A DNA stretch of 13,009 nt from Gammaproteobacteria bacterium (GCA_013817465.1 JACDCP010000044.1:1-13009); one strand, 5' to 3'; shown: positions 1-7,850, numbered from the stretch's first letter. Translations and numbers: made by a program. Notes: generated by a model not told the origin, from the letters alone.

Positions 1-1017
1 CGCATGGTGTTCGCGATCGTCCTTATCGCGGAGCTCGTCGCCATTATCCTGACGCTGGCGCGGCATGGCTCCGCCGCCGCGTTCTTCCCCGACCTCGCGC
101 GCACCTCACTGTTCCTGTTGTGGATTGCCCTGACGAGCGCGGCACTGCTCTGCTCGGCGCGGCCCGGGCTGGCGCATTTGAGCGTGGCGGGCGCTGCCGC
201 GCTCAGCTTCGCGCTGCTGCTGGTCAGCACGGTGCTCGTCTCCGAGGCTGCGTGGTGGCTCGGCCGCTACTGGCACGGCATCGATCCGGCCGGCTTCCGC
301 GGACTATTTCCTGAACGCCACGGCCGCTTTCTCGCCGCCAATCTCGCGATCAGCACGATCGTCAGCGCGCTCATCCTGCGCTATTTTTACGTCGCGCACG
401 AGTGGAAGCGCAATGTGCAGATGGAGGCGCGCTCGCGCATCCATGCGTTGCAGGCGCGCATCCGCCCGCACTTCCTGTTCAACAGCATGAACACCATCGC
501 GGCCCTGACGCGCACCAGCCCGGCGCGCGCCGAGGAGGCGGTCGAGGATCTCGCCGACCTGTTTCGCGCCACGCTCAGGGACGCGCAGGAACCGATCCGG
601 CTCAAGGAAGAGCTCGAGGTAGCGCGCATCTATCAACGCATCGAGCAACTGCGTCTCGGTGAGCGCCTGCAGGTCGAGTGGCACGTGGCGACGCTGCCGA
701 TGCGTGCGCGCGTGCCGAGCCTGATCGTGCAGCCGCTCCTCGAGAATGCGATTTATCACGGCATCGAGCCGCTGCCCGGAGGCGGCACGGTGATCGTTGC
801 GGGCTGCCTGCGCGACGGTCGCATTCAACTCAGCGTATCCAATCCGGTGCCGGCCGATTCCGGCCAGAGCGAACGCGAAGGCAATCGCCTCGCGCTGGCC
901 AATATCCGCGAGCGATTGCAGCTCAGCTACGGCGCGCGCGCGCGTTTGGACGTGGAGCGCGGCGCAAGCGACTATCGGGTCACGCTCGAGTTTCCGCACG
1001 TCGAGGACGCGGGGTGA
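1..1017 (+). CDS. algZ: AlgZ/LytS-type sensor histidine kinase, 5' end missing
   Basis: Membrane sensor kinase expected to pass a phosphate to the response regulator encoded directly downstream. The frame is open to the left edge (the first codon reads Arg before the Met at 4), and AlgZ proteins normally have a short N-terminal extension before this hydrophobic stretch, so the true start is probably outside the window. Counting from the Met at 4, about four membrane segments are visible (residues 1-20, 33-52, 62-82, 112-132). They are followed by a LytS-type His_kinase domain with the sequence RPHFLFNSMNTI, whose His156 is the expected phosphorylation site. The HATPase region carries the N-box QPLLENAIYHG around Asn248. 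The canonical HPK H-box is absent, as is normal for this family. The stop overlaps the GTG start of the regulator by 4 bp. Family assignment is firm. The algZ name rests on the neighbours algR-hemCDXY; the stimulus cannot be read. Confidence 0.9.
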   Translation, partial: RMVFAIVLIAELVAIILTLARHGSAAAFFPDLARTSLFLLWIALTSAALLCSARPGLAHLSVAGAAALSFALLLVSTVLVSEAAWWLGRYWHGIDPAGFRGLFPERHGRFLAANLAISTIVSALILRYFYVAHEWKRNVQMEARSRIHALQARIRPHFLFNSMNTIAALTRTSPARAEEAVEDLADLFRATLRDAQEPIRLKEELEVARIYQRIEQLRLGERLQVEWHVATLPMRARVPSLIVQPLLENAIYHGIEPLPGGGTVIVAGCLRDGRIQLSVSNPVPADSGQSEREGNRLALANIRERLQLSYGARARLDVERGASDYRVTLEFPHVEDAG

Positions 1018-1742
1018 ACGTGCTGATCGTGGACGACGAGCCGCCTGCGCGCGAGCGGCTGACACGTCTGCTCGAGGAGCTGGAAGGCTGGTCCGTGATC
1101 GGCGAAGCGCATAACGGCCAGGAGGCCGTCGATTTCTGCGCGCGTCAACGGCCGGACGTGGTACTCATGGATATACGCATGCCCGGCATGGACGGCGTCG
1201 AGGCCGCGCGGCATCTGAGCGTGCTGGAGCAGCCGCCGGCCGTCATTTTCACCACGGCCTACGACGAATACGCCGTGGATGCTTTCGAGGCACAGGCAAT
1301 CGGCTATCTGTTGAAGCCGGTGCGCCGCCCGCGGCTCGAGCGTGCGCTCCTGCATGCCGCCAGGCTGACGCGCCCGCAGCTCACGGGGCTCAACGCCCCT
1401 GGCACGAAACCGCGCGGTCACATCTGTGCGCGGGTACGCGATGAATTGCGGCTGATCCCGATCCGCGACGTGCTGTACTTCACCGCCGACCAGAAGTACG
1501 TGACCGTGCGCCACAAGCGCGGCGAGGAACTCATCGATGAGTCGCTCAAGGATCTGGAACAGGAATTCTCGGCGAGCTTCGCGCGCATTCATCGCAACGC
1601 GTTGATCGCCATCGCCCACCTCGACGCTGTGGAGAGGACCGGCGACGGTGGCTACGTCGCGCGCATGAAAGCCTGCGATGTGCAGCTTGCCGTGAGCCGC
1701 CGCCAGGCGGGAGAGCTGCGCAAGCGGTTGCGCCGGCAATGA
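1014..1742 (+). CDS. algR: AlgR/LytTR-family response regulator
   Basis: DNA-binding response regulator of 242 residues, partner of the upstream kinase. The receiver domain (about 1-120) shows the acidic pair Asp7-Asp8, the phosphoacceptor Asp53 in LMDIRMPGMDG, Thr80/Thr81 in FTTAYDEYAVDAF and Lys101 before Pro102. The second half (about 135-240) is a LytTR DNA-binding domain with the typical YFTADQKYVTV and FARIHRNALIA segments. I chose the GTG at 1014 because it gives the exact N-terminus NVLIVDDE of the family and a GTGA overlap with the kinase stop; the frame is open further upstream, but that part is only a shadow of the kinase gene. The stop overlaps the hemC start as ATGA. In Pseudomonas the homologue controls alginate, motility and virulence genes; here the targets are unknown. 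The hem genes behind it are co-transcribed by position, which does not by itself show that it controls heme synthesis. Confidence 0.95.
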   Translation: MNVLIVDDEPPARERLTRLLEELEGWSVIGEAHNGQEAVDFCARQRPDVVLMDIRMPGMDGVEAARHLSVLEQPPAVIFTTAYDEYAVDAFEAQAIGYLLKPVRRPRLERALLHAARLTRPQLTGLNAPGTKPRGHICARVRDELRLIPIRDVLYFTADQKYVTVRHKRGEELIDESLKDLEQEFSASFARIHRNALIAIAHLDAVERTGDGGYVARMKACDVQLAVSRRQAGELRKRLRRQ

Positions 1743-2689
1743 GCGCGGCAGCCGGCGCAGCGGGCCGGAAAGCCATCCGCATTGCCACGCGCGCAAGCAA
1801 GCTTGCACTCTGGCAGGCGGCTCATGTGCGCGATCGCCTCTGCATCGCGCATCCGGGGCTGCGCATCGAACTCGCGCCTATGTCCACGCAGGGCGATCGC
1901 CTGCCGGGCGCGAGTCTCGCCTCGCTGGGTGGCAAAGGTCTGTTCGTCAAGGATCTCGAAACGGCGATCATCGAGGGACGCGCCGAGATGGCCGTGCATT
2001 CGATGAAGGATGTGCCCGCCGAGCTGCCTGCGGAGTTCGCCATCGGTGCCGTGCTGGAGCGCGCCGATCCGCACGATGCATTCATTTCCAACCGCTATGA
2101 GAATCTCGCTGCGCTGCCTGCTGCGGGACCGCTCGGCAGCTCGAGCCTGCGCCGCCAGAGCCAGCTCAGGCGGCTGCGGCCAGGACTCCGGATTCAGCCG
2201 CTGCGCGGCAATGTGGACACACGTCTGAGGCGTCTCGACGAGGGAATGTTCGCCGCGATCGTGCTGGCAACCGCAGGCCTCGAACGGCTGGGCCTCGCCG
2301 GCCGCATCACGGAAGTCCTTTCGCCGGACATCTGTCTGCCCGCAATCGGACAGGGCGTCATCGGCATCGAATGTCACGCCGACGATGAGGACATCTGCGA
2401 GCTGCTTAGCTGCCTCGAGCACGCATCGACACGTTCTTGCCTCATCGCCGAACGGGCATTCGCGGCGGCGCTCGGCGCAAGCTGTCTGTCACCGATCGCC
2501 GGCCATGCCGAGGTCGTTGCGGACAAACTGAGGCTGCGCGGCTATATCGGCCTGCCCGACGGCAGCCGAGCGGTCAATGGCGAGCGGACCGCGGCGCGCA
2601 GCGATGCAATCGATATCGGCCGCGCGCTCGCCGAAACGCTGCTCGCCGTCGGCGGCGCCGAAATCCTGCGCGAATGCGATGCGCTTTGA
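1739..2689 (+). CDS. hemC: hydroxymethylbilane synthase (porphobilinogen deaminase)
   Basis: Cytoplasmic enzyme that condenses four porphobilinogen molecules into the linear tetrapyrrole hydroxymethylbilane. The protein has 316 residues, close to the usual 310. Visible family motifs are IRIATRASKLALWQA near the N-terminus, GGKGLFVKDLE, AVHSMKDVPAELP with catalytic Asp91, and GSSSLRRQSQLRRL in the substrate-binding arginine cluster. Cys249 in LGASCLSPIAGHAE is the attachment site of the dipyrromethane cofactor (E. coli Cys242). The ATG start overlaps the algR stop (ATGA). A short Ala/Gly-rich extension precedes the conserved core. The gene overlaps hemD by 11 bp, so translation of the two sequential pathway enzymes is probably coupled. 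Confidence 0.97.
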   Translation: MSAAAGAAGRKAIRIATRASKLALWQAAHVRDRLCIAHPGLRIELAPMSTQGDRLPGASLASLGGKGLFVKDLETAIIEGRAEMAVHSMKDVPAELPAEFAIGAVLERADPHDAFISNRYENLAALPAAGPLGSSSLRRQSQLRRLRPGLRIQPLRGNVDTRLRRLDEGMFAAIVLATAGLERLGLAGRITEVLSPDICLPAIGQGVIGIECHADDEDICELLSCLEHASTRSCLIAERAFAAALGASCLSPIAGHAEVVADKLRLRGYIGLPDGSRAVNGERTAARSDAIDIGRALAETLLAVGGAEILRECDAL

Positions 2690-3500
2690 GTCGCCTGAAC
2701 GGCGTTTGCAGGATATCGGCGTGCTGGTCACGCGGCCCGCGCCGCAGGCGGTGGCGCTCTGCCGGATGCTCGAGGCCGAGGGCGCGAGGGCCATCTCATT
2801 TCCGACGGTGACGATCGGGCCGGCGCCGGATCTCGTCACATTGCGCGATAAATTGCGTGCCATCGAGCCAATCGGTCTGGCAATCTTCGTGAGTCCGAAC
2901 GCCGTCGAGCACGGCGCGGCGCTCGTGCGCAAGCTGGCGATCCAGCCGCGGATTGCGGCCATCGGCCCTTCGACAGCCGGCGCGCTCGAGGCAGCCGGCC
3001 TTCGCGTCAATGTACGCCCCGCTCTCGGCTATACGAGCGAAGATCTGCTCGCCGAGCCGGCGCTCGAGCGCATCGCCGGTCTGCGCGTTGCGATCCTGCG
3101 CGGCGGCGAAGGGCGCGAGCTGCTGGCGGCCGAGCTCACGAGCCGCGGCGCGGATGTGCATGCATTCGATGTTTACGCGCGCCGGCTGCCCTATGTAAAC
3201 GAGCACGATGCCGCTAAACTGACGGCGCGCTGGCGACACAGGGAAATCGACATCATCATCGCGACGAGCGTGGAGACGCTGGCCAATCTGCACAAGCTGC
3301 TCGGCCGTGACGCGACAGACTTCATACTTCGAACGCCGGTCGTGACCTCGAGCGAGCGGGTCGGCCGTGCGGCGCTTCGCCTGGGGCATCGCCTGCCCTG
3401 CCTCATCGCTGCCGGTCCGGACGCGCGCTCGCTCGTCGCAGCGTTGATCGACTGGCGCACGCGCAATGCTGAGAAATCCGATGACCGACGAAAAGACTGA
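2679..3500 (+). CDS. hemD: uroporphyrinogen-III synthase
   Basis: Cyclises hydroxymethylbilane with inversion of ring D to give uroporphyrinogen III, the next step after HemC. The frame is open back to 2577, but the ATG at 2679 gives MRFESPERRLQDIG followed at once by the family's first beta strand VLVTRP, so I chose it (273 residues, near the usual 250-270). HemD sequences are poorly conserved. The two-domain pattern is still recognisable in FVSPNAVEHG, AIGPSTAGALEAAG, YTSEDLLA, ILRGGEGRELLAAEL, IIIATSVETLANL and VVTSSERVGRAA. The 11-bp overlap with hemC and the position before hemX support the call. The end overlaps the hemX start. Confidence 0.93.
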   Translation: MRFESPERRLQDIGVLVTRPAPQAVALCRMLEAEGARAISFPTVTIGPAPDLVTLRDKLRAIEPIGLAIFVSPNAVEHGAALVRKLAIQPRIAAIGPSTAGALEAAGLRVNVRPALGYTSEDLLAEPALERIAGLRVAILRGGEGRELLAAELTSRGADVHAFDVYARRLPYVNEHDAAKLTARWRHREIDIIIATSVETLANLHKLLGRDATDFILRTPVVTSSERVGRAALRLGHRLPCLIAAGPDARSLVAALIDWRTRNAEKSDDRRKD

Positions 3501-4647
3501 AAAGCCGCCCCTGCCTGCCAGCGCAAATGATGCGGAGGCAGAGCGCGCGGAAGAGTCGCCGGTCGGGCCGGAATCTGTCCCCTCCCACGATACGGAGAGC
3601 GTAGGCCCGATGCCGCCTGCGGCCAAGGAAGTTCCGCGCCAACGTCCCTCGCGTCTTGCGCCGCTCGCGGTGCTTCTGGCGATTCTCGCCCTGCTCGCCG
3701 CAGCGTTCGTGTGGTGGGAGGCCGAGCGTGCGGCCGCCGGACGCGACCAGGCGGCAGCCGCGCTCGACGGGACTCTGGCGCAGGTCCGCAGCGCGCTCGA
3801 GAATCAGGCCAGCGTGCTCGAGCAGCTCGCGCGCCGGGATGACCAGCTCGAGGGATCGATCGCAGGGCGTGCCCGCGACACCGCCGAGCTAGATACCCGG
3901 CTGCGCGCTGCCGAGCGGGCGCTGCAAGAGCGCAGCGGTCTGTCGAGCGCCGCCCGCGAAGCGCTGGCTCGCACCGAGATCGAGCAATACCTGCGCATGG
4001 CCAATCGCGCCACGCAGCTCGCTCGCGATCCGGCAATGGCGCTCGCGGCCTTGCGCGTGGCGGACGACCGTCTGCGCGAGCTGGATGATCCGGCGTTGCT
4101 GCCCGTGCGCGAGCAGGTGACTGCGGAAATGGATGCGCTCGAAGCGCTGCCCAAGCTCGACGTGGAGGGCATCGCCCTGCGCCTGGGCCGCATGGCGGCC
4201 CGTGTCGACGATCTCCCGCTCGACTCGCAAATTGAGCGGACCGGGGTTGCAATCGGCGGCGAATCCGCGGTGGAGCCCGGATTCTGGAGCCGGACCTGGG
4301 CTGCGGTGCGCGGGGCGCTGACGAGCCTCGTCAGCGTGCGCCGATCCGACGAGCAGGTCACGCCGCTGCTTGCACCTGACCAGCAGTTTTTCCTGCGGCA
4401 GAATTTGCGCCTCGAGCTCGAAACTGCGCGCCTCGCGGTGTTGCGCGGCGACGCCGCCAACTATGCCCGAAGCCTGCGCAACGCCCGCGAGTGGCTGACC
4501 GGACATTTCGATGACAGTCGAGCGGGCGTCGCACGCATGGTGAACACTCTCGAGAATCTCTCCCGCGTCCAAGTCGAACCGGACTTGCCCGACATTTCCG
4601 GATCGCTCGAGGCGCTCCGGGACGCCCGCGAAGATAGCGTGCCGTAA
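3481..4647 (+). CDS. hemX: HemX family membrane protein of the hem operon
   Basis: Inner-membrane protein of the HemX family. Despite database names such as uroporphyrinogen-III C-methyltransferase, no SAM-binding methylase domain is visible, so I do not claim enzyme activity. With the ATG at 3481 the protein has 388 residues. It shows a charged, Pro/Glu-rich cytoplasmic N-terminus, one membrane segment at about residues 59-79 (PLAVLLAILALLAAAFVWW), then a long helical Ala/Arg/Glu-rich region with coiled-coil character, and a C-terminal domain with the family-like DEQVTPLLAPDQQFFLRQNLRLELETAR. An alternative ATG at 3466 adds five residues; I prefer 3481 because GAG lies seven bases upstream. 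Either start overlaps the hemD end. The stop abuts the GTG of hemY. The partner role with HemY is known only loosely in the family. Confidence 0.9.
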   Translation: MTDEKTEKPPLPASANDAEAERAEESPVGPESVPSHDTESVGPMPPAAKEVPRQRPSRLAPLAVLLAILALLAAAFVWWEAERAAAGRDQAAAALDGTLAQVRSALENQASVLEQLARRDDQLEGSIAGRARDTAELDTRLRAAERALQERSGLSSAAREALARTEIEQYLRMANRATQLARDPAMALAALRVADDRLRELDDPALLPVREQVTAEMDALEALPKLDVEGIALRLGRMAARVDDLPLDSQIERTGVAIGGESAVEPGFWSRTWAAVRGALTSLVSVRRSDEQVTPLLAPDQQFFLRQNLRLELETARLAVLRGDAANYARSLRNAREWLTGHFDDSRAGVARMVNTLENLSRVQVEPDLPDISGSLEALRDAREDSVP

Positions 4648-5865
4648 GTGAAAGTCGGCGTCCTCATCATCGCGGCCTTGCTCGCCGGCGCTTTCGGCGC
4701 GCACTGGTTGACGGCGGACAAGGGCTACGTGCTCATCAATCTGCGCGGTTACATTATCGAGATGTCCGTGCCGGCGCTGCTCGTGATTCTCGCGCTGGTC
4801 TATCTGACCATCCGGCTCGCCGTCCGGCTGCTCCTGGCGCCACGCCGGCTCGGCGAAGCTGCCGGCCGCTACCGCGCGCGCAAAGCGCACGACGTATTCG
4901 CGCGCGGCCTCATCGAAATGGCGGAAGGGAATTTTTCGAAGGGCGAGCGACTCGTGACGCGCGGTGTGCGCCGGAGCGACACACCAGTCGTGAACTACCT
5001 GGCGGCCGCGCGGGCTGCCCAGTCGGGCGGCGCCCCCGAGCGGCGCGATGCCTGGCTGAAGATGGCCTACGAGCAGGCGCCCGACGAAGCCGACGCCGTG
5101 CTGATCACCCAGGCGGAGCTGCAGATCGAAGACGGCCAGCATGAACAGGCACTCGCCACGCTGCGCCGGCTCGACGAGCGCTCGCCGAAACAGGCGCGCG
5201 GCCTTGCCCTGCTCGGCGCCCTGTACGCCAAGCTCCGCGACTGGGACAATCTGCGCGCGCTGCTGCCCCGGCTGGCCACGCGGCGGGCGGTGAACGCCGA
5301 GATACTCGATGAGTGGACTATCCAGGTGCATCGACATACGCTCGAGACGGCGCCGGTCGATGCATCCCGCATCGAGGCACTGTGGCGGTCCGTGCCGCGC
5401 GCTTATCAGCAGCGCCCTCCCGTGCTCGCCGCATATGCCGGTACGCTGGCGCGCAGCGGGCAGACGGCAGTGGCCGAGAAGATGTTGCGCAAGAGCCTCC
5501 AGGGCCACTGGGACGGCGCGCTCGTTTTGTTGTATGGCGACCTCGAAAGCGAAGACCCGAGTGCACAGCTACGGCAGGTCGAGGAATGGCTGAAGTCGCG
5601 CGGCGATGACCCGGACCTGTTGCTCGCGGCAGCGCGCGTCGCAATGCGCAGCGAGCTGTGGGGTAACGCGCGCAGCTATCTCGAGTCGAGCATCGCAATC
5701 CAGCCGCGTGCCCTGGCCTGGCAGCTCTATGGACGTCTGCTGGAAACGCTCGGCGAAACCGACCACGCCGCAGCCGCGTTTCGTTCGGGGCTCGCCCTGG
5801 CCACGCACCGGCCCGAAGATCGTCTGCCCGCCCTGACCGGCCCACTGCACGACACCGCTGCCTGA
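4648..5865 (+). CDS. hemY: HemY-type TPR membrane protein of the hem operon
   Basis: Protoheme IX biogenesis protein HemY of the gammaproteobacterial type, not the unrelated protoporphyrinogen oxidase also called HemY. The 405 residues begin with two membrane segments (about 4-20 and 38-58) separated by the conserved stretch DKGYVLINLRGYIIEMS. A cluster of basic residues (RLLLAPRRLGEAAGRYRARKAHD) and TPR-like helical repeats follow to the end (for example GLIEMAEGNFSKGERLV, LALLGALYAKLRDWDNLRALL, LAWQLYGRLLETLGETDHAA). The start is GTG, directly after the hemX stop. No catalytic motif is visible; the TPR fold suggests a scaffold for heme-synthesis enzymes, an inference. It is the last gene of the operon and is followed after 13 bp by a strong hairpin. 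Confidence 0.92.
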   Translation: MKVGVLIIAALLAGAFGAHWLTADKGYVLINLRGYIIEMSVPALLVILALVYLTIRLAVRLLLAPRRLGEAAGRYRARKAHDVFARGLIEMAEGNFSKGERLVTRGVRRSDTPVVNYLAAARAAQSGGAPERRDAWLKMAYEQAPDEADAVLITQAELQIEDGQHEQALATLRRLDERSPKQARGLALLGALYAKLRDWDNLRALLPRLATRRAVNAEILDEWTIQVHRHTLETAPVDASRIEALWRSVPRAYQQRPPVLAAYAGTLARSGQTAVAEKMLRKSLQGHWDGALVLLYGDLESEDPSAQLRQVEEWLKSRGDDPDLLLAAARVAMRSELWGNARSYLESSIAIQPRALAWQLYGRLLETLGETDHAAAAFRSGLALATHRPEDRLPALTGPLHDTAA

Positions 5866-5878
5866 TCGGCTGCCGGTG

Positions 5879-5932
5879 AAAACGGGGACATTCCTGATTT
5901 CCCACGAAGGAAATCAGGAATGTCCCCATTTT
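5879..5932. terminator. perfect palindromic repeat acting as likely bidirectional terminator
   Basis: Arms GGGGACATTCCTGATTTCC (5884-5902) and its exact reverse complement (5909-5927) enclose the 6-base loop CACGAA. The stem extends outward over A/T pairs to 5879 and 5932 with one mismatch. On the plus strand the stem is followed by ATTTTT, and on the minus strand by GTTTTC, so it has the form of a Rho-independent terminator in both directions. It lies between the convergent hemY and the minus-strand oxidoreductase. The same arm sequence recurs at 7851, 7908 (inverted) and 11989, so it is also a member of a dispersed repeat family. The minus-strand gene ends inside it. Confidence 0.8.
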
Positions 5933-6972
5933 TGCGAGCGCATGCGTGCCAGCACGTCCGGCGCGTAATCGAATGAGTCGAAGAACAGGCGCGTCGCTTT
6001 CAGGCCGCGCGCAGGAAACTCGCGCTGGCCGGCCTCGATCATTGCCGGCGGCCCGCTCATGTATACATCGCAACCCGCCAGACTCGTATAATCCTGGAGC
6101 ATTGCGGCATGCACGAAACCCGTACGGCCGGCCCCGTGATCCGCGGGGGCAGGCTCGGATAGCACGGGTGTGAAACGGAATCGCGCATGCGATTCCGCCC
6201 AGGCCTCGACGAGGGCAAGCTCATACAGGTCGCGCCGCGCCCGTGCACCCCAATAGAGATGCATCGATCGCTCATCGCCGGCCTCGAATGCCTGTTGCAG
6301 CATGCCTTTGAGCGGCGCGAAGCCGGTGCCGCCGGCTATCAGCACCGATTCCCGTCCGGCCGCCTCGCGCCAGAAGAAGCCTCCCAGAGGGCCTTCCAGG
6401 CGCAGCAGGGCCTTCGGCTGCAGGGCTGTGAACACGCGTTCGGTGAACTCTCCTCCCGCCACGCGGCGCACATGGATTTCGAGCACATTGCGCCCATCCG
6501 GCGGGTTGGCGATCGAAAAGCTCCGCCGCCTGCCGTCCGCGAGCAAAATGTCCACATATTGACCGGCGAGGTAGCGAAACGGCTCGACCGACGGCAGCTT
6601 GAGCCAGAGCGCCATGACGTCATGCGTGAGCTGTCGCATCTCCTGCACACGGCACGGCAGACGCCTGATGTGGATGTCGGCTGCCGATACGACCTCCTGC
6701 ACCTCGACCGCAACAGTACCGAGCGGTTGCGCCCGGCAGAGCAATGCATAACCACCTGCCTCGTCTTCGCGCGTCAGGCCGAGCGGCCGGCCTCCGGGAT
6801 AGCTGACCTCGCCCTCGACCAAGCGCGCACGACAGGCCATGCAGCTTCCGCCGCGGCAGCTATGCGGCAGGTTGAGCCCTGCGCCCAGCGCCGCAGCGAG
6901 GATGGACTCGCCGGGACGAACCGTGATGATGTTGCCGGACGGATGAATACGGACACGCTGGTCAGCCGTCAT
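5914..6972 (-). CDS. 2Fe-2S ferredoxin/FAD/NAD(P)H oxidoreductase, AscD (CDP-glucoseen reductase)-like
   Basis: Single-chain NAD(P)H-dependent electron-transfer protein of 352 residues. The N-terminal 2Fe-2S ferredoxin domain has ligands Cys39, Cys44, Cys47 and Cys79 (SCRGGSCMAC, then LLC). The FAD-binding domain carries RSFS at 150-153 followed by IANPP. The NAD-binding domain carries AGGTGFAPLKGM near 213-224 and YMSGPPAMI near the end. I chose the Met at 6972, which directly precedes the ferredoxin fold; a 20-residue upstream extension (to 7032) reads through repeat sequence and is unlikely. Homologues are annotated as CDP-6-deoxy-delta-3,4-glucoseen reductase, but no deoxysugar genes are near. 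Its closeness to ubiD recalls the E. coli ubiD-fre pair, so supply of reduced flavin or electrons to the UbiX/UbiD system is a possible role (inference). The last residues KWGHS and the TGA come from the palindromic repeat at 5909-5932. Confidence 0.88.
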   Translation of the reverse strand: MTADQRVRIHPSGNIITVRPGESILAAALGAGLNLPHSCRGGSCMACRARLVEGEVSYPGGRPLGLTREDEAGGYALLCRAQPLGTVAVEVQEVVSAADIHIRRLPCRVQEMRQLTHDVMALWLKLPSVEPFRYLAGQYVDILLADGRRRSFSIANPPDGRNVLEIHVRRVAGGEFTERVFTALQPKALLRLEGPLGGFFWREAAGRESVLIAGGTGFAPLKGMLQQAFEAGDERSMHLYWGARARRDLYELALVEAWAESHARFRFTPVLSEPAPADHGAGRTGFVHAAMLQDYTSLAGCDVYMSGPPAMIEAGQREFPARGLKATRLFFDSFDYAPDVLARMRSQKWGHS

Positions 6973-6998
6973 GCCGTGATTCCCGCGGAGGCACAGCC

Positions 6999-7055
6999 GG
7001 CAGGTTGAAACGAGTCGTGGGGAGCACAGCATCCCCTGGCGGGTTGAAACCTGCC
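6999..7055. repeat. second palindromic repeat family (GGCAGGTTTCAACCYGCC)
   Basis: The stretch 7038-7055 (GGCGGGTTGAAACCTGCC) is an 18-bp palindrome with one G-T pair. A partial copy with the same core, GGCAGGTTGAAAC, lies at 6999-7011, and the two are separated by 26 bp containing a small GGGGA..TCCCC dyad. They lie in the leader region of the oxidoreductase gene and would form alternative hairpins in its transcript. The form resembles REP-type intergenic repeats. It is unrelated in sequence to the GGGGACATTCC family. No promoter is clear in the surrounding gap 6973-7201. Confidence 0.6.
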
Positions 7056-7201
7056 CTACGATTCATTTCCTGGCGGCCAAAACTGCGCTGACCGAAATCG
7101 CCTTCCAATTAACGTGCATAGCACAGGCAGCCCCGCCCCGACCGCACCGGCGTTACAAATGATTCCGGCGGCGGTAGGCACGAACTTACTCGGCCGCAAC
7201 G

Positions 7202-7839
7202 TCAGGGCTTGCTGCGGCGGCTGTGCAGCCACTCGATGATCGGATCCCACTGTTCCCAGTCGGGCCAGGCCAGATACTCCGGCAGCTCGAAGATGCCGAT
7301 GCCGCGCGACCAGGCGCGAATGTAGTTCTGCGCATCGCGCAGGGCGGTGAGGTAGGGCACGCGCAGGTGCGTCAGGTAGTCGTCCAGCTCTTCGAAAATC
7401 AACGTGTTTTCGCGCACACGATTGCCGACGATGCCGATCCTGGCCTCTCTGCGCGACACCTTGCCGACGTCTTTCAGCTCCTGCACGAACTGCTTGCTCG
7501 CGTTCATGTCGATCGGCGACGGGAGCACCGGCACGATGATGCTCTCCGCACGCCCGACGAGCTCGGTGAGTTCCTTGCCATGCGAGCGGGCGGCGCGTCG
7601 ATGATCACGTAGTCTGCGTTGCGCGGCAGGCTGCGCAGGCCGTCCTCGTAGGCGGCAATCGCATGCACCGCCGGATACTCCGGCGGCCTCAGCGCCGCCC
7701 AGTCGAGGCTCGAGCGTTGCGGGTCGAAGTCCGCCAGTGCCACGGCATAGCCCTCGCCGGCATAGTAACTGGCGAGGTTCGTTGCGAGGGTGCTCTTGCC
7801 GCAGCCGCCCTTCGCGTTCATGACCATGATGTGTCGCAT
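7202..7839 (-). pseudogene. ParA/Soj-like P-loop ATPase, interrupted by an apparent one-base frameshift
   Basis: The ATG at 7839 opens a typical ParA N-terminus: deviant Walker A KGGCGKST (residues 10-17), the ADFDPQRSSLDW segment with Asp37/Asp39, and Walker B YVIIDAPP with Asp81. After Pro84 (codon at 7588-7590) the homology leaves this frame and continues in the adjacent one as RSHGKELTELVGRAESIIVPVLPSPIDMNASKQF and on to the stop at 7202. One missing base in the C run of the coding strand (GGG at 7588-7590 on the plus strand) restores a 212-residue protein. Both halves are well preserved, so this is a recent mutation, a sequencing or assembly error, or less likely a -1 recoding event. Without correction the first frame runs to 7504 (111 residues) and loses the second half. 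ParA proteins position plasmids, chromosomes or protein complexes; no ParB partner is visible here. It sits between ubiD and the oxidoreductase, same strand. Confidence 0.8.
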
Positions 7840-7843
7840 GCCG

Positions 7844-7849
7844 CCTCCT
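7844..7849 (-). promoter_or_regulatory. strong ribosome binding site that fixes the ParA-like start
   Basis: On the minus strand AGGAGG is followed by CGGC and then the ATG at 7839. This is the clearest Shine-Dalgarno sequence in the window and rules out the longer upstream reading to 7888, which would be translated from repeat sequence. The repeat arm at 7851-7869 ends one base upstream of it. Confidence 0.75.
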
Positions 7850-7850
7850 C

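Noticed and set aside
2577..2678. 34-residue longer HemD from an ATG inside hemC
   Set aside because: The extra residues are an alternate frame of hemC, and the HemD fold starts just after the Met at 2679.
3889..5508. 539-codon open frame on the minus strand opposite hemX and hemY
   Set aside because: Antisense shadow spanning two well-supported genes. It has no coherent domain and a typical Arg/His/Gln-rich composition.
5884..5927. CRISPR-like repeat unit
   Set aside because: Copies are inverted, thousands of bases apart and not regularly spaced, and no cas gene is present.
7056..7250. 64-codon minus-strand frame overlapping the end of the ParA-like gene
   Set aside because: Its first third is an alternate frame of the ParA-like gene, and the rest shows no conserved motif or ribosome binding site. 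The remaining intergenic sequence 7056-7201 holds nothing I can name.
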